Positions 47,479-56,639 of a stretch of DNA of 64,000 nt are shown here, piece by piece. The stretch is from NCBI RefSeq assembly GCF_000315625.1, contig NW_005434649.1, positions 122,001 to 186,000 on the forward strand, in the 5' to 3' direction. The notes beneath the pieces were generated by a model that had not been told where the DNA came from, made no database searches, and saw only the letters and a list, made by a program, of their open reading frames with translations. The translations under genes and the position numbers were made by a program. This DNA comes from Guillardia theta CCMP2712 (taxonomy: Eukaryota > Cryptophyceae > Pyrenomonadales > Geminigeraceae). Each line of letters opens with the position of its first letter. Position 1 is the stretch's first letter.

Positions 47479-48116
47479 GATCTTCTCCCCCGCTGCCCCC
47501 TTGTTGTTACACAGACTGGGCGGATTCACACATAAAGGGGGTCCACCCCCTTTCCCTATTTCTTTTGTACCCTACCGTATCTATCATGTCGAAAATTACT
47601 GTACTCTAGGTGGTACTGAATACCACCCCTGGTAAGGTCTACCCCTGCCAAAAAGGTTCCACGTGAAACACTAGTGCCCCGGCCTTATCATTTCTCGATG
47701 CTCACAAATGGCGATGTCGAGCTCAGAGTTGAGACGACTCACAATCGGCGAGACGGCTGAGCAAGAAGTAACCAACTTGGTGTGGAGACGGTCAGCTCGC
47801 ATGATGAACGACTCAGGACAAGTTGACGAGTTGAAGGGGACGATGAAAGCATCGACGATCACGACAAACAATATCAGTGGAGTTCACCACCAGTGACGAT
47901 TATGACGGATCATTATCATGATGATGATGATGAGGAGGGAAAGAATGCTGCACCATAACGATTTGGATTACGACGACGAGGAGGACAGTGGGTCAGGCTC
48001 GAGGGGTAGTTTACTCAGATCGTATGTTCCATCGGCTGGGGATCCCAAGGGTCTCGTACAGTCAAGCTGAAGGTCGCGCAAGAGGATAAAAGATCAGGGG
48101 GGAGGAGGGGAGGAGA

Positions 48117-48167
48117 GAGCAGAGCAGAGCAGAGCAGAGCAGAGCAGAGCAGAGCAGAGCAGAGCAG
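48117..48167. repeat. (AGAGC)n pentamer array
   Basis: About ten copies of AGAGC lie at the start of the satellite block. Shorter AGAGC runs recur at about 48534-48565 and 48641. Confidence 0.9.
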
Positions 48168-48245
48168 GGAGGATGATAGAGCAGAGAACAACAAAGCAAA
48201 GGCGAGGAGAGAGCAGTTTGGATAAGAAGGCAGCAGGCACACGAG

Positions 48246-48355
48246 AGATCAGATCAGATCAGATCAGATCAGATCAGATCAGATCAGATCAGATCAGATC
48301 AGATCAGATCAGATCAGATCAGATCAGATCAGATCAGATCAGATCAGATCAGATC
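48246..48355. repeat. (AGATC)22 array
   Basis: Twenty-two perfect AGATC copies give a GATC site every 5 bp over 110 bp, with no interruptions. Flanking sequence (CAAAGCAAAGGCGAGGAGAG ... GGCAGCAGGCACACGAGAGA) is repeated at 48457-48520, where only about two AGATC copies remain, so the array expanded in one copy of a duplication. Confidence 0.97.
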
Positions 48356-48737
48356 AGAGCAGTTAAGGGAGGATCAGCAGAGTAGAGCAGTTCAGATGCA
48401 GAACATTGTACAAAAAAAAGGAGGAACAAAGTAGCAAACCTTGGAGGAACAAGAGGAACAACAAAGCAAAGGCGAGGAGAGAGCAGTTTAGATAAGAAGG
48501 CAGCAGGCACACGAGAGATCAGATCATATGACCAGAGCAGAGCAGAGCAGAGCAGAGCAGAGCAGTCAAGGGAAGCGCAGCACAGCACAGCAGATGCTCA
48601 GTAGATGCAGATGCAAACGAGAGATCAGATCATATGACCAGAGCAGAGCAGTTAAGGGAGGATCAGCGGAGCGCAGCAGAGCAGATGCTCAGTAGATGCA
48701 GAGCAGTGAAGAGCAGATGCAGAGCAGATGCAGAGCC

Positions 48738-48855
48738 AAGATGCAGAGCAGTGAAGAGCAGTGAAGAGCAGTGAAGAGCAGTGAAGAGCAGTGAAGAGCA
48801 GTGAAGAGCAGTGAAGAGCAGTGAAGAGCAGTGAAGAGCAGTGAAGAGCAGTGAA
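48738..48855. repeat. (GCAGTGAAGA)n decamer array
   Basis: About eleven perfect copies of GCAGTGAAGA follow GCAGATGCAGA variants. The decamer appears to be a derivative of the AGAGC pentamer upstream. Confidence 0.95.
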
Positions 48856-49034
48856 GAACAGAGTGGAGACAAGAGTAGGCAAGAGGAGACAAGAGGAGAG
48901 GACGGGAGAGGAGAGCGGGATGGCGACTCTGGTTTAGCAGGCTGAGGTTGAAGCACACTGTTTATTATTTTTTAAAATACCAAGCAGCAGAAAGGGTAAC
49001 AAGAGATCTTTGGTCTTTTACCTTAGTGTTCCAA

Positions 49035-49532
49035 TTAAGAAAATTGGCCAATACGCCCCGTTACATCGTTCACGGGGCTAGAACAGACCCCCTCGATCTC
49101 CCACCACCCCTGCTCAACCCAGGCCAATAGAGGGTGGGTGAGCAGCGCCGCTGTGAGGTTACTTTCGATTTCCTCAAGGGGATCGGGTGTGGATTTTTTG
49201 ATAGGGGAGGAAATAGAAGAATCGAGAGGCTGACCCCCCTCCTCATCCTCGTTGTCTCGCTTCCGTTTGTTGCTGAGGGATGGGATCAGGCTGACCCTTG
49301 TTTGCCTGACCCTCCCTTCGACCCCTTCAGTCCCCCCAGCCTCCACCACCACCTCCCTCTGCTGCTGCTGCTGCGCTGCTACGTCAGGGCTGGTCTTCAC
49401 CTCCTCCTCCCTCACCTCAATCTCCTTGGTTTCCTTCTTGGTTTCCTCCTTGTTCTCCTTCATGATTTCCTTCACCTTCTCCTTGCCCTCCTCCTCGCCC
49501 CACGTCGCCCACTGCTCGCCCTCGCCGCTCAT
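49035..49532 (-). CDS. hypothetical protein, 165 aa, charged, possible nuclear signal
   Basis: A single open frame with ATG at 49532. It is rich in Glu/Lys (EEEGKEKVKEIMKENKEETK), then has a Gln run, a basic-acidic patch NKRKRDNEDEE that could be a nuclear localisation signal, and a hydrophobic aromatic end (LLTHPLLAWVEQGWWEIEG). No family is recognised. There is no intron. Low complexity in the first half weakens the case, but the aromatic C-terminus looks like real protein. Confidence 0.4.
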   Translation of the reverse strand: MSGEGEQWATWGEEEGKEKVKEIMKENKEETKKETKEIEVREEEVKTSPDVAAQQQQQREVVVEAGGTEGVEGRVRQTRVSLIPSLSNKRKRDNEDEEGGQPLDSSISSPIKKSTPDPLEEIESNLTAALLTHPLLAWVEQGWWEIEGVCSSPVNDVTGRIGQFS

Positions 49533-50313
49533 CCTCTCCCTTGTGCTCGCGCGCCTGCGGCACACTCAAGTCAGCCGAATGGGTGCGGACTGCCGTACAG
49601 CCTGTGACGGACCGTATATTGATAGTACGGACTGCCGTATACGTGACGGACTGCCGTATTTACCTGGCTAGAAAGTTCGACGTGCGCGGGACTTCAAGGT
49701 CGAAGTGGTCGATATCCCGCGGGATTTTTCCTATGCGGTCTCCTATGAAATGCGGTGGGCGGGGTGGGATGCCCCAGGCTCGTGCCTCTCGTGCCTCTTG
49801 GCAGCCCCCCCTGGCTTTTCAAGGCTTTTCCCTCTTTCCCTACCCTACCCCCTTGCCACAGTTGTTGAATACCACCCCACCCCATATTGAACGGGGAATA
49901 CCCCCACTTTGACCAGCACCCCCATTTGCACCCTACCCCACATCCTTCCTTGGTACCCTACAACATTTGTTTGAGGGTACACCACCTCCTGTCACCTATG
50001 CAAATTTCAATCAAATGCACCGGTGCAACAAGTACCCCCACCCCCACTCCTTCTTCCTCTTCGGGCCCGCGCAAGTACCGTGCCACTACTGGAATAAGGG
50101 CAGGAGGGGAGTAATCATAATTGGACTGCCGCAAGAGACTTCTAGACCTTGTACTAATTTTTAACTTAACTTTGAGTAAAGAACCTAAAAAGGGCTCTTG
50201 TCAACCTCTCTCGCTTTCCCACGCCGAATGCCGTGGCACAGTGCCCAGCTGAGGCGCACACAAGTTCCTCTTGAGTTGGTGTGAGCCTTTCATCTGATGA
50301 GAAGCAGCCTTAC
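49533..50313. other. intergenic, short repeats, C-rich motifs
   Basis: No gene is seen. A GGACTGCCGTA motif occurs three times at about 49585-49660. C-rich runs (TACCACCCCACCCC) lie at 49870-50060. A 21-bp TTTAACTTAACTT element lies at 50160-50180. Confidence 0.5.
50160..50180. repeat. dispersed TTTAACTTAACTTTGAGTAA element
   Basis: This 21-bp sequence also occurs at 39770-39790 (one difference, inside the hairpin loop) and, without its first three bases, at 39655-39672. About 20 bp upstream are also similar between the 39.75-kb and 50.14-kb copies (GTACTGATC vs GTACTAATT). It suggests a dispersed repeat family or shared motif. Confidence 0.6.
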
Positions 50314-52131
50314 ATGAATACTTCCAACATCGCTCTACGCGCTGCTCTTGTAGGGTTTCTGCTTGGTTCACTGCTCTCCTGGATTTACCATGACTATCAA
50401 GACCGCTTGCCTATGGTACAATGTGATGCTTGCGAAAGAAAGCTTTGTGAGCACGAATTGAAGAAGGATAATGCGACTAATGTTCTGAGAAGAAACTCAG
50501 CTGCTCGCAATACAACTGTGGCACATGTCATAAGAACTGGAACCTCGCCAAGTCACAACGCCAGTAGGATCAATACAACCTCGCCAAGTCACAACGCCAG
50601 TAGGATCAATACAACCTCGCCAAGTCACAACGCCAGTAGGATCAATACAACCTCGCCAAGTCATAACGCCAGTAGGATCAATACAACCTCGCCAAGTCAT
50701 AACGCCAGTAGGATCAATACAACCTCGCCAAGTCATAACGCCAGTAGGATCAATACAACCTCGCCAAGTCATAACGCCAGTAGGATCAATACAACCTCGC
50801 CAAGTCATAACGCCAGTAGGATCAATACAACCTCGCCAAGTCATACCGCCAGTAGGATCAATACAACTCGCGAGAAAAAAATGAAAGATACCAGTAAGCC
50901 GATACCCTCTGTAAACACAAATGAATTCTTCATCACTTGGGAAGAGGAATCAAGAGAATTTCAGAGTATGTACGAAGGAGATCGCGGGCCCGGTAGGATC
51001 CAGCCGGTAAATATCTCGGGTTTTGTTGATCAATCACTGTATACTGCCAAGCATTCGCTATGCTTTTACCTGCAGAGCTCAGCAGGACATCGGGATTGCC
51101 GCTTTCAGAAGAAACTGCGGTTCACGCGCATAGTTGATGGCATGTTGTACACTTGCGATGACGTTTACGAATCGCCTGATAGACAGGAGTGCACGAAACG
51201 ATTTGAAGGCAGGTTACCAGTCTTGCGTCTCAAGGGTCCCACGTATCTGTTTTCTCGCACTACTCACTTTCCGCACCTTCTTGAGGAGGTTGCTGACGCC
51301 GCGCTTTGGCTCCACAAGCACAACATGTCTTACTTTTCTCATGTTCTGATCGATCATATGGGAGGTACATGTGACACCTTCAGGAGTTACCATAGTGGAG
51401 GCTGGGCTCCGACAGGCTCCCCAATTTCTTCCTCGCTTCAGTTCGCCATGCTATCCACCATATCGAGGGGCATCGTATTCGCTTGGGGGGTACGGGAGCA
51501 TCGCACAGTGTGTGTCGATGCTCCTTGGAGACGGTACCCTGCCTTGAACCCAGACAAGTATCATTTCTTCGACCGGGACGCATCCAACAAACCGTCAATC
51601 TGTGCTAGGTTTCGCAGGAGGATCACGGATCACTTTGGAATATCTGCCAACCTTGCTTCGCGAAGGCCACCTCAGGTTCTGATTTTGCAGAGAACCTCCG
51701 GCGGACGCAGGATAACCAATCTCAAGGATGTCGTCAAGTTATCCTTGTTCAGCCAATACAAGGCAGACGTCAGATTCGTTGAGTTCGCCAAGGGGAAGAC
51801 TTGGTCTCCTAAGGCGCAGATTGAGTACTTCGCTCACACGGACATCCTGATAGCTCATCATGGTGCTGCAGTCTCCTTGTCGAGTGTGATGCAGCCTGGC
51901 AGTTTAGTCATCGAGATCTTCAATTATCGGTGTAAGTGCACATACTTCGACAGCCTCTATCACGGTTGCGGTCTGCTGAGTGAGAAAGTATTCAACCAAG
52001 GGGGTTCTGAATATGGCGTTGAACAATGCAGCGGAAACAACCGCAAGGACTCCAGCGACGACGCTGCAGTCAATGTCCATCGCATTTCCGAGATCTTGAC
52101 AAGTTACTTTAGACGCAAGTATGGACGGTAA
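50314..52131 (+). CDS. GT61-like (DUF563) type II glycosyltransferase with repeat stem
   Basis: A single-exon ORF of 605 residues. It has a short cytoplasmic N-terminus, a signal anchor (ALRAALVGFLLGSLLSWIYH) and a luminal stem with nine 12-residue repeats SPSHNASRINTT. The C-terminal catalytic region resembles the GT61 family: SRTTHFPHLLEEVADAALWL, VLILQRTSGGRRITNL and the hallmark DILIAHHGAAVSLSSVMQPG followed by VIEIFNY. Such Golgi enzymes transfer xylose, arabinose or GlcNAc; donor and acceptor are not predictable here. The frame is open upstream to a GTG at 50281, but the ATG at 50314 is the first Met. Lack of introns contrasts with its neighbours. Confidence 0.82.
   Translation: MNTSNIALRAALVGFLLGSLLSWIYHDYQDRLPMVQCDACERKLCEHELKKDNATNVLRRNSAARNTTVAHVIRTGTSPSHNASRINTTSPSHNASRINTTSPSHNASRINTTSPSHNASRINTTSPSHNASRINTTSPSHNASRINTTSPSHNASRINTTSPSHNASRINTTSPSHTASRINTTREKKMKDTSKPIPSVNTNEFFITWEEESREFQSMYEGDRGPGRIQPVNISGFVDQSLYTAKHSLCFYLQSSAGHRDCRFQKKLRFTRIVDGMLYTCDDVYESPDRQECTKRFEGRLPVLRLKGPTYLFSRTTHFPHLLEEVADAALWLHKHNMSYFSHVLIDHMGGTCDTFRSYHSGGWAPTGSPISSSLQFAMLSTISRGIVFAWGVREHRTVCVDAPWRRYPALNPDKYHFFDRDASNKPSICARFRRRITDHFGISANLASRRPPQVLILQRTSGGRRITNLKDVVKLSLFSQYKADVRFVEFAKGKTWSPKAQIEYFAHTDILIAHHGAAVSLSSVMQPGSLVIEIFNYRCKCTYFDSLYHGCGLLSEKVFNQGGSEYGVEQCSGNNRKDSSDDAAVNVHRISEILTSYFRRKYGR
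50545..50868 (+). repeat. nine 36-bp repeats encoding SPSHNASRINTT
   Basis: Exact 36-bp periodicity with nine copies. The first three carry CAC at the His codon and the rest CAT. The last copy has ACC in place of AAC, so it encodes HTAS and loses that sequon. Each full copy gives two N-glycosylation sequons, NAS and NTT. Confidence 0.97.
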
Positions 52132-52913
52132 TGAGGATGACGACGGTAGTGGAGTTGATGAGGGTGGACGGAATGTCAGTTGAGTTCATGATCGACAATG
52201 ATGACTTCTCGACTGAAGGATGTCCGAGTGATGTTCGGTTCCAGGATTGAAGCTCTGAAACAAGTGATGCTCAAGTACGAACGAAGATTAGCAGAGACAC
52301 TGCCTAGTAAAACTTCTGAGCTTTCGTCTCAGTGGGTGACTTGAAGTAGGAGAAGGGCTTCTCTGGACATGATTGTCGAGTCGTCGGTGCGTTGACGAGT
52401 CATGTCGTCATTGTGGCGACGTGACTCGGCAGCACAGGACGTGACCTGAGCAGTGGGACATGACAGGGGACATGACAACAGAGGGTGTGCGGTATGAGTC
52501 ATGGAGGAAGGGTGGGGGGTGTATTGTGATAAAAGAAGGGGTGGTGGAACACGTACCCTAGTGGCATGGCGTGACGGAATGGCGGGAAGAGGCGAGAAGG
52601 AGGGAAAGAAGGATGGAGGAGCGATGAGAAGGACACAAGTCATCATCGCAGATGTAGTAGACATGATTGCAAGAGGAAGCTCAACACGGGCTTGACAGCT
52701 CAGCAGAAGAGGATCCTGTTCCGAAGTGAAATCTTCGATGGCCTAGCTTACCGCTCTTCTCATTGTGCTGTTTACGCTCTTGCAGTTACCTTCTGCTGTC
52801 TTGTGTTGAAACTTGCAGCATCACATTGACAGATCAAAGACAGCATATACTACACCCCAAGTTGATTCCTTTAAGGGAAGTTCATGCGCCTTAGAAGGGT
52901 TTCCTGAACAGCG
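52132..52913. other. intergenic, no gene seen
   Basis: The 5' flank of MCM9. It contains a G-rich run (GGGTGGGGGGTGTATTGTGA near 52508) followed by ACGTACCCTAGTGGCATGG, similar to motifs in other intergenic regions. Short ORFs on both strands look random. Confidence 0.5.
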
Positions 52914-55491
52914 ATGGTTGTTTACGATCACACTGCGATCCTTCCCGTCGAGTATGTCGAAGCTTTCTCCAAGTTCATCGAGCAGACAAATTTACTCATG
53001 GACCGTTTGGATGAAATCTTGATTGAACTTGACGATTGGAGGCATTATGCGCTTGATATCGCCTTGTTGGACCTCCTCGACTTCAACCAGCAACTTGGTA
53101 CTCTGCTCATCCACAAGCCAACGCTCATCCTCCCTCTGTTTGCCGAAGCAATCCAACAGGTAGCAGAGAGAAGAATTCAGGTCAGCGAGGACAGGTACAG
53201 CATGTGCATCAAGAAGTACATTCATCCTCGGCTTGTGGTTCCTCCTTTGTGTGAGTCTGTGTGCAAGGTGAATGTCTCGTCCATCCGAAGCTCAGACGTT
53301 GGAGGTGTCGTGTCGATCCGAGGAACAGTCGTGCGAGCAGGGACGATCAAGATGCTTGAATCGGAGAGAGAGTACATGTGCGCGAAATGTCAGTTCAAGT
53401 TCAAGGTTTATGCCAACTTGGAGCATCAGAATGGGAACCTGGTTCCTCCAACCGCCTGCCCTTCTGCCGGTGCGAAACCTTGTAAGTCAACAACTTTCAA
53501 CATCGTGGAAGGGTCGCGAGTCTGCAGAGACTACCAAGAGATCAAGATCCAGGAGGAAGTACAGAAGCTCAGCATCGGGAGCATTCCGAGGAGCATAGTG
53601 GTTGTCTTGGAAGATGACTTGGTCGATCGATGCAAGCCGGGTGATGATGTTGTAATCACTGCCATCCCAACAAGGAGGTGGAAGTCGCTAGTGAAGGATG
53701 TGCGGCCAGACATAGAGATGGTCCTGACGGCCAACAACATCAAAGTCTGCAACGAGGAGAAGGCGAGGATGAACTTTTCAGAAGAGATGTCGAAGCAGTT
53801 CGAAAGCTTCTGGAGCTCTCAATCCAATCGTCCTCTCTTTGCGCGCGATCACATCATCCGGAGCTTCTGCCCCATGATCTGCGGGCTCTACAAGGTCTGT
53901 GTGCATCCCCTGGTCACTTCCTCCTCCTCACCGCCAGCGTTGGGGCAGGTGAAGTTGTCGCTGCTCCTTGCTCTGATCGGGGGGGTCCCGAGATCGGACA
54001 CAGCAGGGACGAGGACGCGAGGAGAGTCTCACTGCCTCATCATCGGCGACCCCGGGCTCGGCAAGTCCCAGCTGCTCAAGTACTGCGCCAAGGTAAGGAG
54101 GAGGGGGGAGGAGGGGGGGTACGTGCATTAGGGGTCTGACACCTTCCAAGTTGAGCCCTCGAGCAGTTCACACCACAGGCATCGGCACTACGAGCGCAGG
54201 TCTGACAGTGACAGCACAGGTGAGGAGGTGGTGGAAGTGCTGCTGGGTCAGGTGACACCCAGCCCATTGCAACAGAGGGACAGCGGAGGGGAGTGGGTGC
54301 TGGAGGCTGGAGCTCTCGTGCTTGCCGACGGAGGAGTTTGCTGTATTGATGAGTTTGACTGCATCCGAGAGTCAGATCGGACGGCCATCCATGAGGTGAG
54401 GAGGGAGGAGGAAGGGACTGCCCTGACGTCTTCGCAGGCCATGGAGCAGCAGACGATCAGCGTGGCGAAAGCTGGGCTGGTCTGCAAGCTCAACACCCGT
54501 TGCACGGTCAGTGATGGCAGCAACGAACATGAAGCTGACAATGAAGTGAAGGTCATTGCAGCGACAAACCCTCGAGGGAAGTTCGATCCCGACGAGAGTG
54601 CGACGGTCAACTGTGCGCTGGCCTCCCCCCTCCTGTCTCGCTTCGATCTCGTCATCCTCCTCCTGGACTCGCAGGTGCAGAAAGTCTGACTGTTTTGCTG
54701 GGGCTGAGCTATGGCAGAACGAGGAGTGGGACAGGAAAGTCTCGAGTCACATCCTCAACGGACAGTCGTCGACTCCGGGGGAGGAAAGTCCGCTAGGCAG
54801 GCTGTGGGACTTTGAGAAACTTCAGGTTGGTTGGTGGGAAGTTGTTTTCGTCAGCTGAAGAGGACCGTCAGATGTACATATGCTGGGTGAAGAGAAGTTT
54901 CAAACCTCACCTGACGGAAACGAGCGAGAAGATACTGGTGCAGTACTACAAGATCCAGCGCGGGGAAGGAGGAAGGAACGCAGCTCGCACGACTGTGACG
55001 CATATACCTCGCCCTCCTCGCTCCCTCAGACGTACATGTAGGTCAGAATGTTGGAAAGTCTCGTCAGGCTGGCGCAGGCGCACGCCCGGCTGATGATGCA
55101 TACGGAGGTGCTGCTGCTCTCCTGCAGCTAGAGCCCTTGACCTCTGGCAGGTGACGGAGCAAGACGCCATCATGGCTGTCTCGCTCCTGGACAGCACAAG
55201 TACACTGACCGACTCAGCGACCAACTGCAGCAACCGCATGCATGCTCCCTTCCCCGATGATCCCGACGCCGAGTATGAGATTGGTGAGAGGAGGGCAATG
55301 TGGGGGGAGTGAGTGAGTGAATGAGTGAGCGAGAGGGGGGGGGGGGAATGAAGGAGGGAGGGAGGGAGATTGATTGGACTTTGACAGAGGCCGAGAGGAT
55401 CTTCAGAAAGTTGTATCCCACCGACGACTTCGACGCCCCTCCTCTCTCCAACTTCTCTAACGCTGCATGGCCCGGTTTCACGAGGGTGTAA
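52914..55491 (+). CDS. MCM9: MCM9 helicase
   Basis: Eleven exons, 52914-53894, 53949-54092, 54151-54219, 54276-54395, 54438-54506, 54552-54674, 54718-54825, 54872-54994, 55042-55107, 55151-55283 and 55388-55491, give 679 residues in continuous phase. The MCM N-domain carries a four-Cys zinc site (CAKC ... CPSAGAKPC, about residues 155-185). The AAA+ core shows Walker [10 protein letters not shown] (about 361), [15 protein letters not shown], Walker B VCCIDEFD (about 420), [30 protein letters not shown] and the arginine finger SPLLSRFDL (about 490). The lid ([16 protein letters not shown]) and [14 protein letters not shown] match MCM9 rather than MCM2-8. MCM9 works with MCM8 in homologous recombination and mismatch repair. 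The protein ends soon after the core, without the long C-terminal tail of animal MCM9. Introns are 42-104 nt. Introns 1 and 5 (54 and 45 nt) are stop-free multiples of 3. Confidence 0.93.
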
Positions 55492-55511
55492 GGTAGGAGG
55501 AGGAGCGCAGG

Positions 55512-56619
55512 TCAGAAGAAGCTAGTCATCCTCATGCGACAGGGGTCTGCCGGGTCCACCACAATCACCCCTGCTCTTTCCAGCAGATCGACGTGCTCCT
55601 GCCGGTAACGGGAGCTGATCGCCAAGAAGCTCTCCTCAGCCTCGTCTTGGAAATGGTGATTCATGACGTCACCCAGCAGCTCCTTGAACGAAGCTTGCTC
55701 CCCCACCGCAGCAGCGTCAGGGATGTGTTCGTCGATGAGGTTTGAGAGGAGAAGAAACTGGAGGACACGGAGGTCAGAACACATGGACTGAGTGCGGATC
55801 CTTGCATACAAGCTCCTCATTCTTCGCCTTGAGCTCTCGTAGCTCCTTCCTCCTCGCATGCGACGTCCTCGGCTGCTTCAGCACCTTCAGCTCCAACTCC
55901 AGCGCCCTTTGCAAGGTCTGCGCGTCCTCAGCGAGGTCACAGTCTTGCTGGAGGTCGACGAGCGCTTGCTCCTTCCTTCGATCGAGGTCCGAGATGCATT
56001 CATTCAGCTCTCGGATGCTCCTGTCAAGTTCCTCTTGGAGCTTAGCTGCAACCTGCTCCTTCTCTGCATCATCCAGCTCGTCTCCCTGTGTCCTCAAGTC
56101 ACTTCCTGTGGCAAGCAGCAGGGGAGACCGTGTCCAAACGCTGGAAGTGTTGTAAGATAGCAAGATGACAGTCTTGCAACCTGCTGCTCAATCTCTCCTC
56201 CTCTCGTTGGCTCGAACGAACTTCCCTCTGCAGCATCTGATCTACTTCATCATCCCCTTCCATACGAGGACTCTTGTTCTTTCCTCTCGCAGCCGCTTGT
56301 CTCGTCCTCCGTGGACTTTCACCGCCTCCTACATCCCGAGCTGCAGGTATGAGTTCATGTCAGCAACAAACCAACCCCAGCAGCATCTCTCACTCGCTGT
56401 GCTCTGATCCCCATCCTTGTGAAGATGTACACTCGTGTTAACATGACTTGACTGTCTCGACCCGAACGTGTCAGCTCAGTCGACATGTACTTGGATCGAT
56501 GTGCGCGGCTTCACCTTTCCTGGCTCTGCCTCGTCCTCTTCTTCGGTGACCGTATCCTCCTCCTCGAGCAGCTGTTGGATTTTCCTCACCTCCGCTGCTG
56601 ATGCCTCAAGCCTTTTCAT
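55512..56619 (-). CDS. CENP-K-like kinetochore protein, 5' end unresolved
   Basis: Three exons fit well, complement(55512-55757, 55810-56092, 56181-56340). A further upstream exon starting near ATG 56619 (KRLEASAAEVRKIQQLLEEE) is probable, but its donor phase does not fit simply. The middle is a long coiled coil (VAAKLQEELDRSIRELNECI, DLDRRKEQALVDLQQD). The C-terminus, NLIDEHIPD, then FKELLGDVMNHHF, then HVDLLERAGVIVVDPADP and RMRM, follows the ending of CENP-K (LEDHFPLP, then EMLEILINRLF, then YVELLLRNGI...HPEDP...IRL). CENP-K is a subunit of the inner kinetochore CCAN complex. The acceptor at 56092 (TTGAG) is weak; 56085 is the alternative. The gene converges on MCM9 with only about 20 bp between stops. 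Confidence 0.6.
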
Positions 56620-56639
56620 GAGGGGGAACGAGGTGGGCG

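Larger units (their letters stand above)
47479..49034. other. satellite-rich intergenic region
   Basis: No confident gene. A plus-strand ORF at 47708-47896 (62 codons) is open but short and unrecognised. The rest is pentamer and decamer arrays (48117-48855), partly duplicated unique sequence and, at 47520-47660, C-rich runs such as GGTGGTACTGAATACCACCC. Confidence 0.6.

Noticed and set aside
47708-47896. 62-codon plus-strand ORF between the E2-fusion gene and the satellites
   Set aside because: Short, no domain, no splice support. It could be a fragment but is not annotated as a gene.
48246-48855. CRISPR-like regular repeat spacing
   Set aside because: These are contiguous micro/minisatellites without unique spacers, in a eukaryotic context.
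49134-49912. Plus-strand ORFs of 123-157 codons opposite the 49-kb hypothetical gene
   Set aside because: Leu/Pro/His-rich shadows of the Glu/Lys-rich minus-strand frame.
50497-50844. Minus-strand ORF with TWRGCIDPTGV repeats
   Set aside because: It is the reverse reading of the 36-bp stem repeat of the glycosyltransferase.
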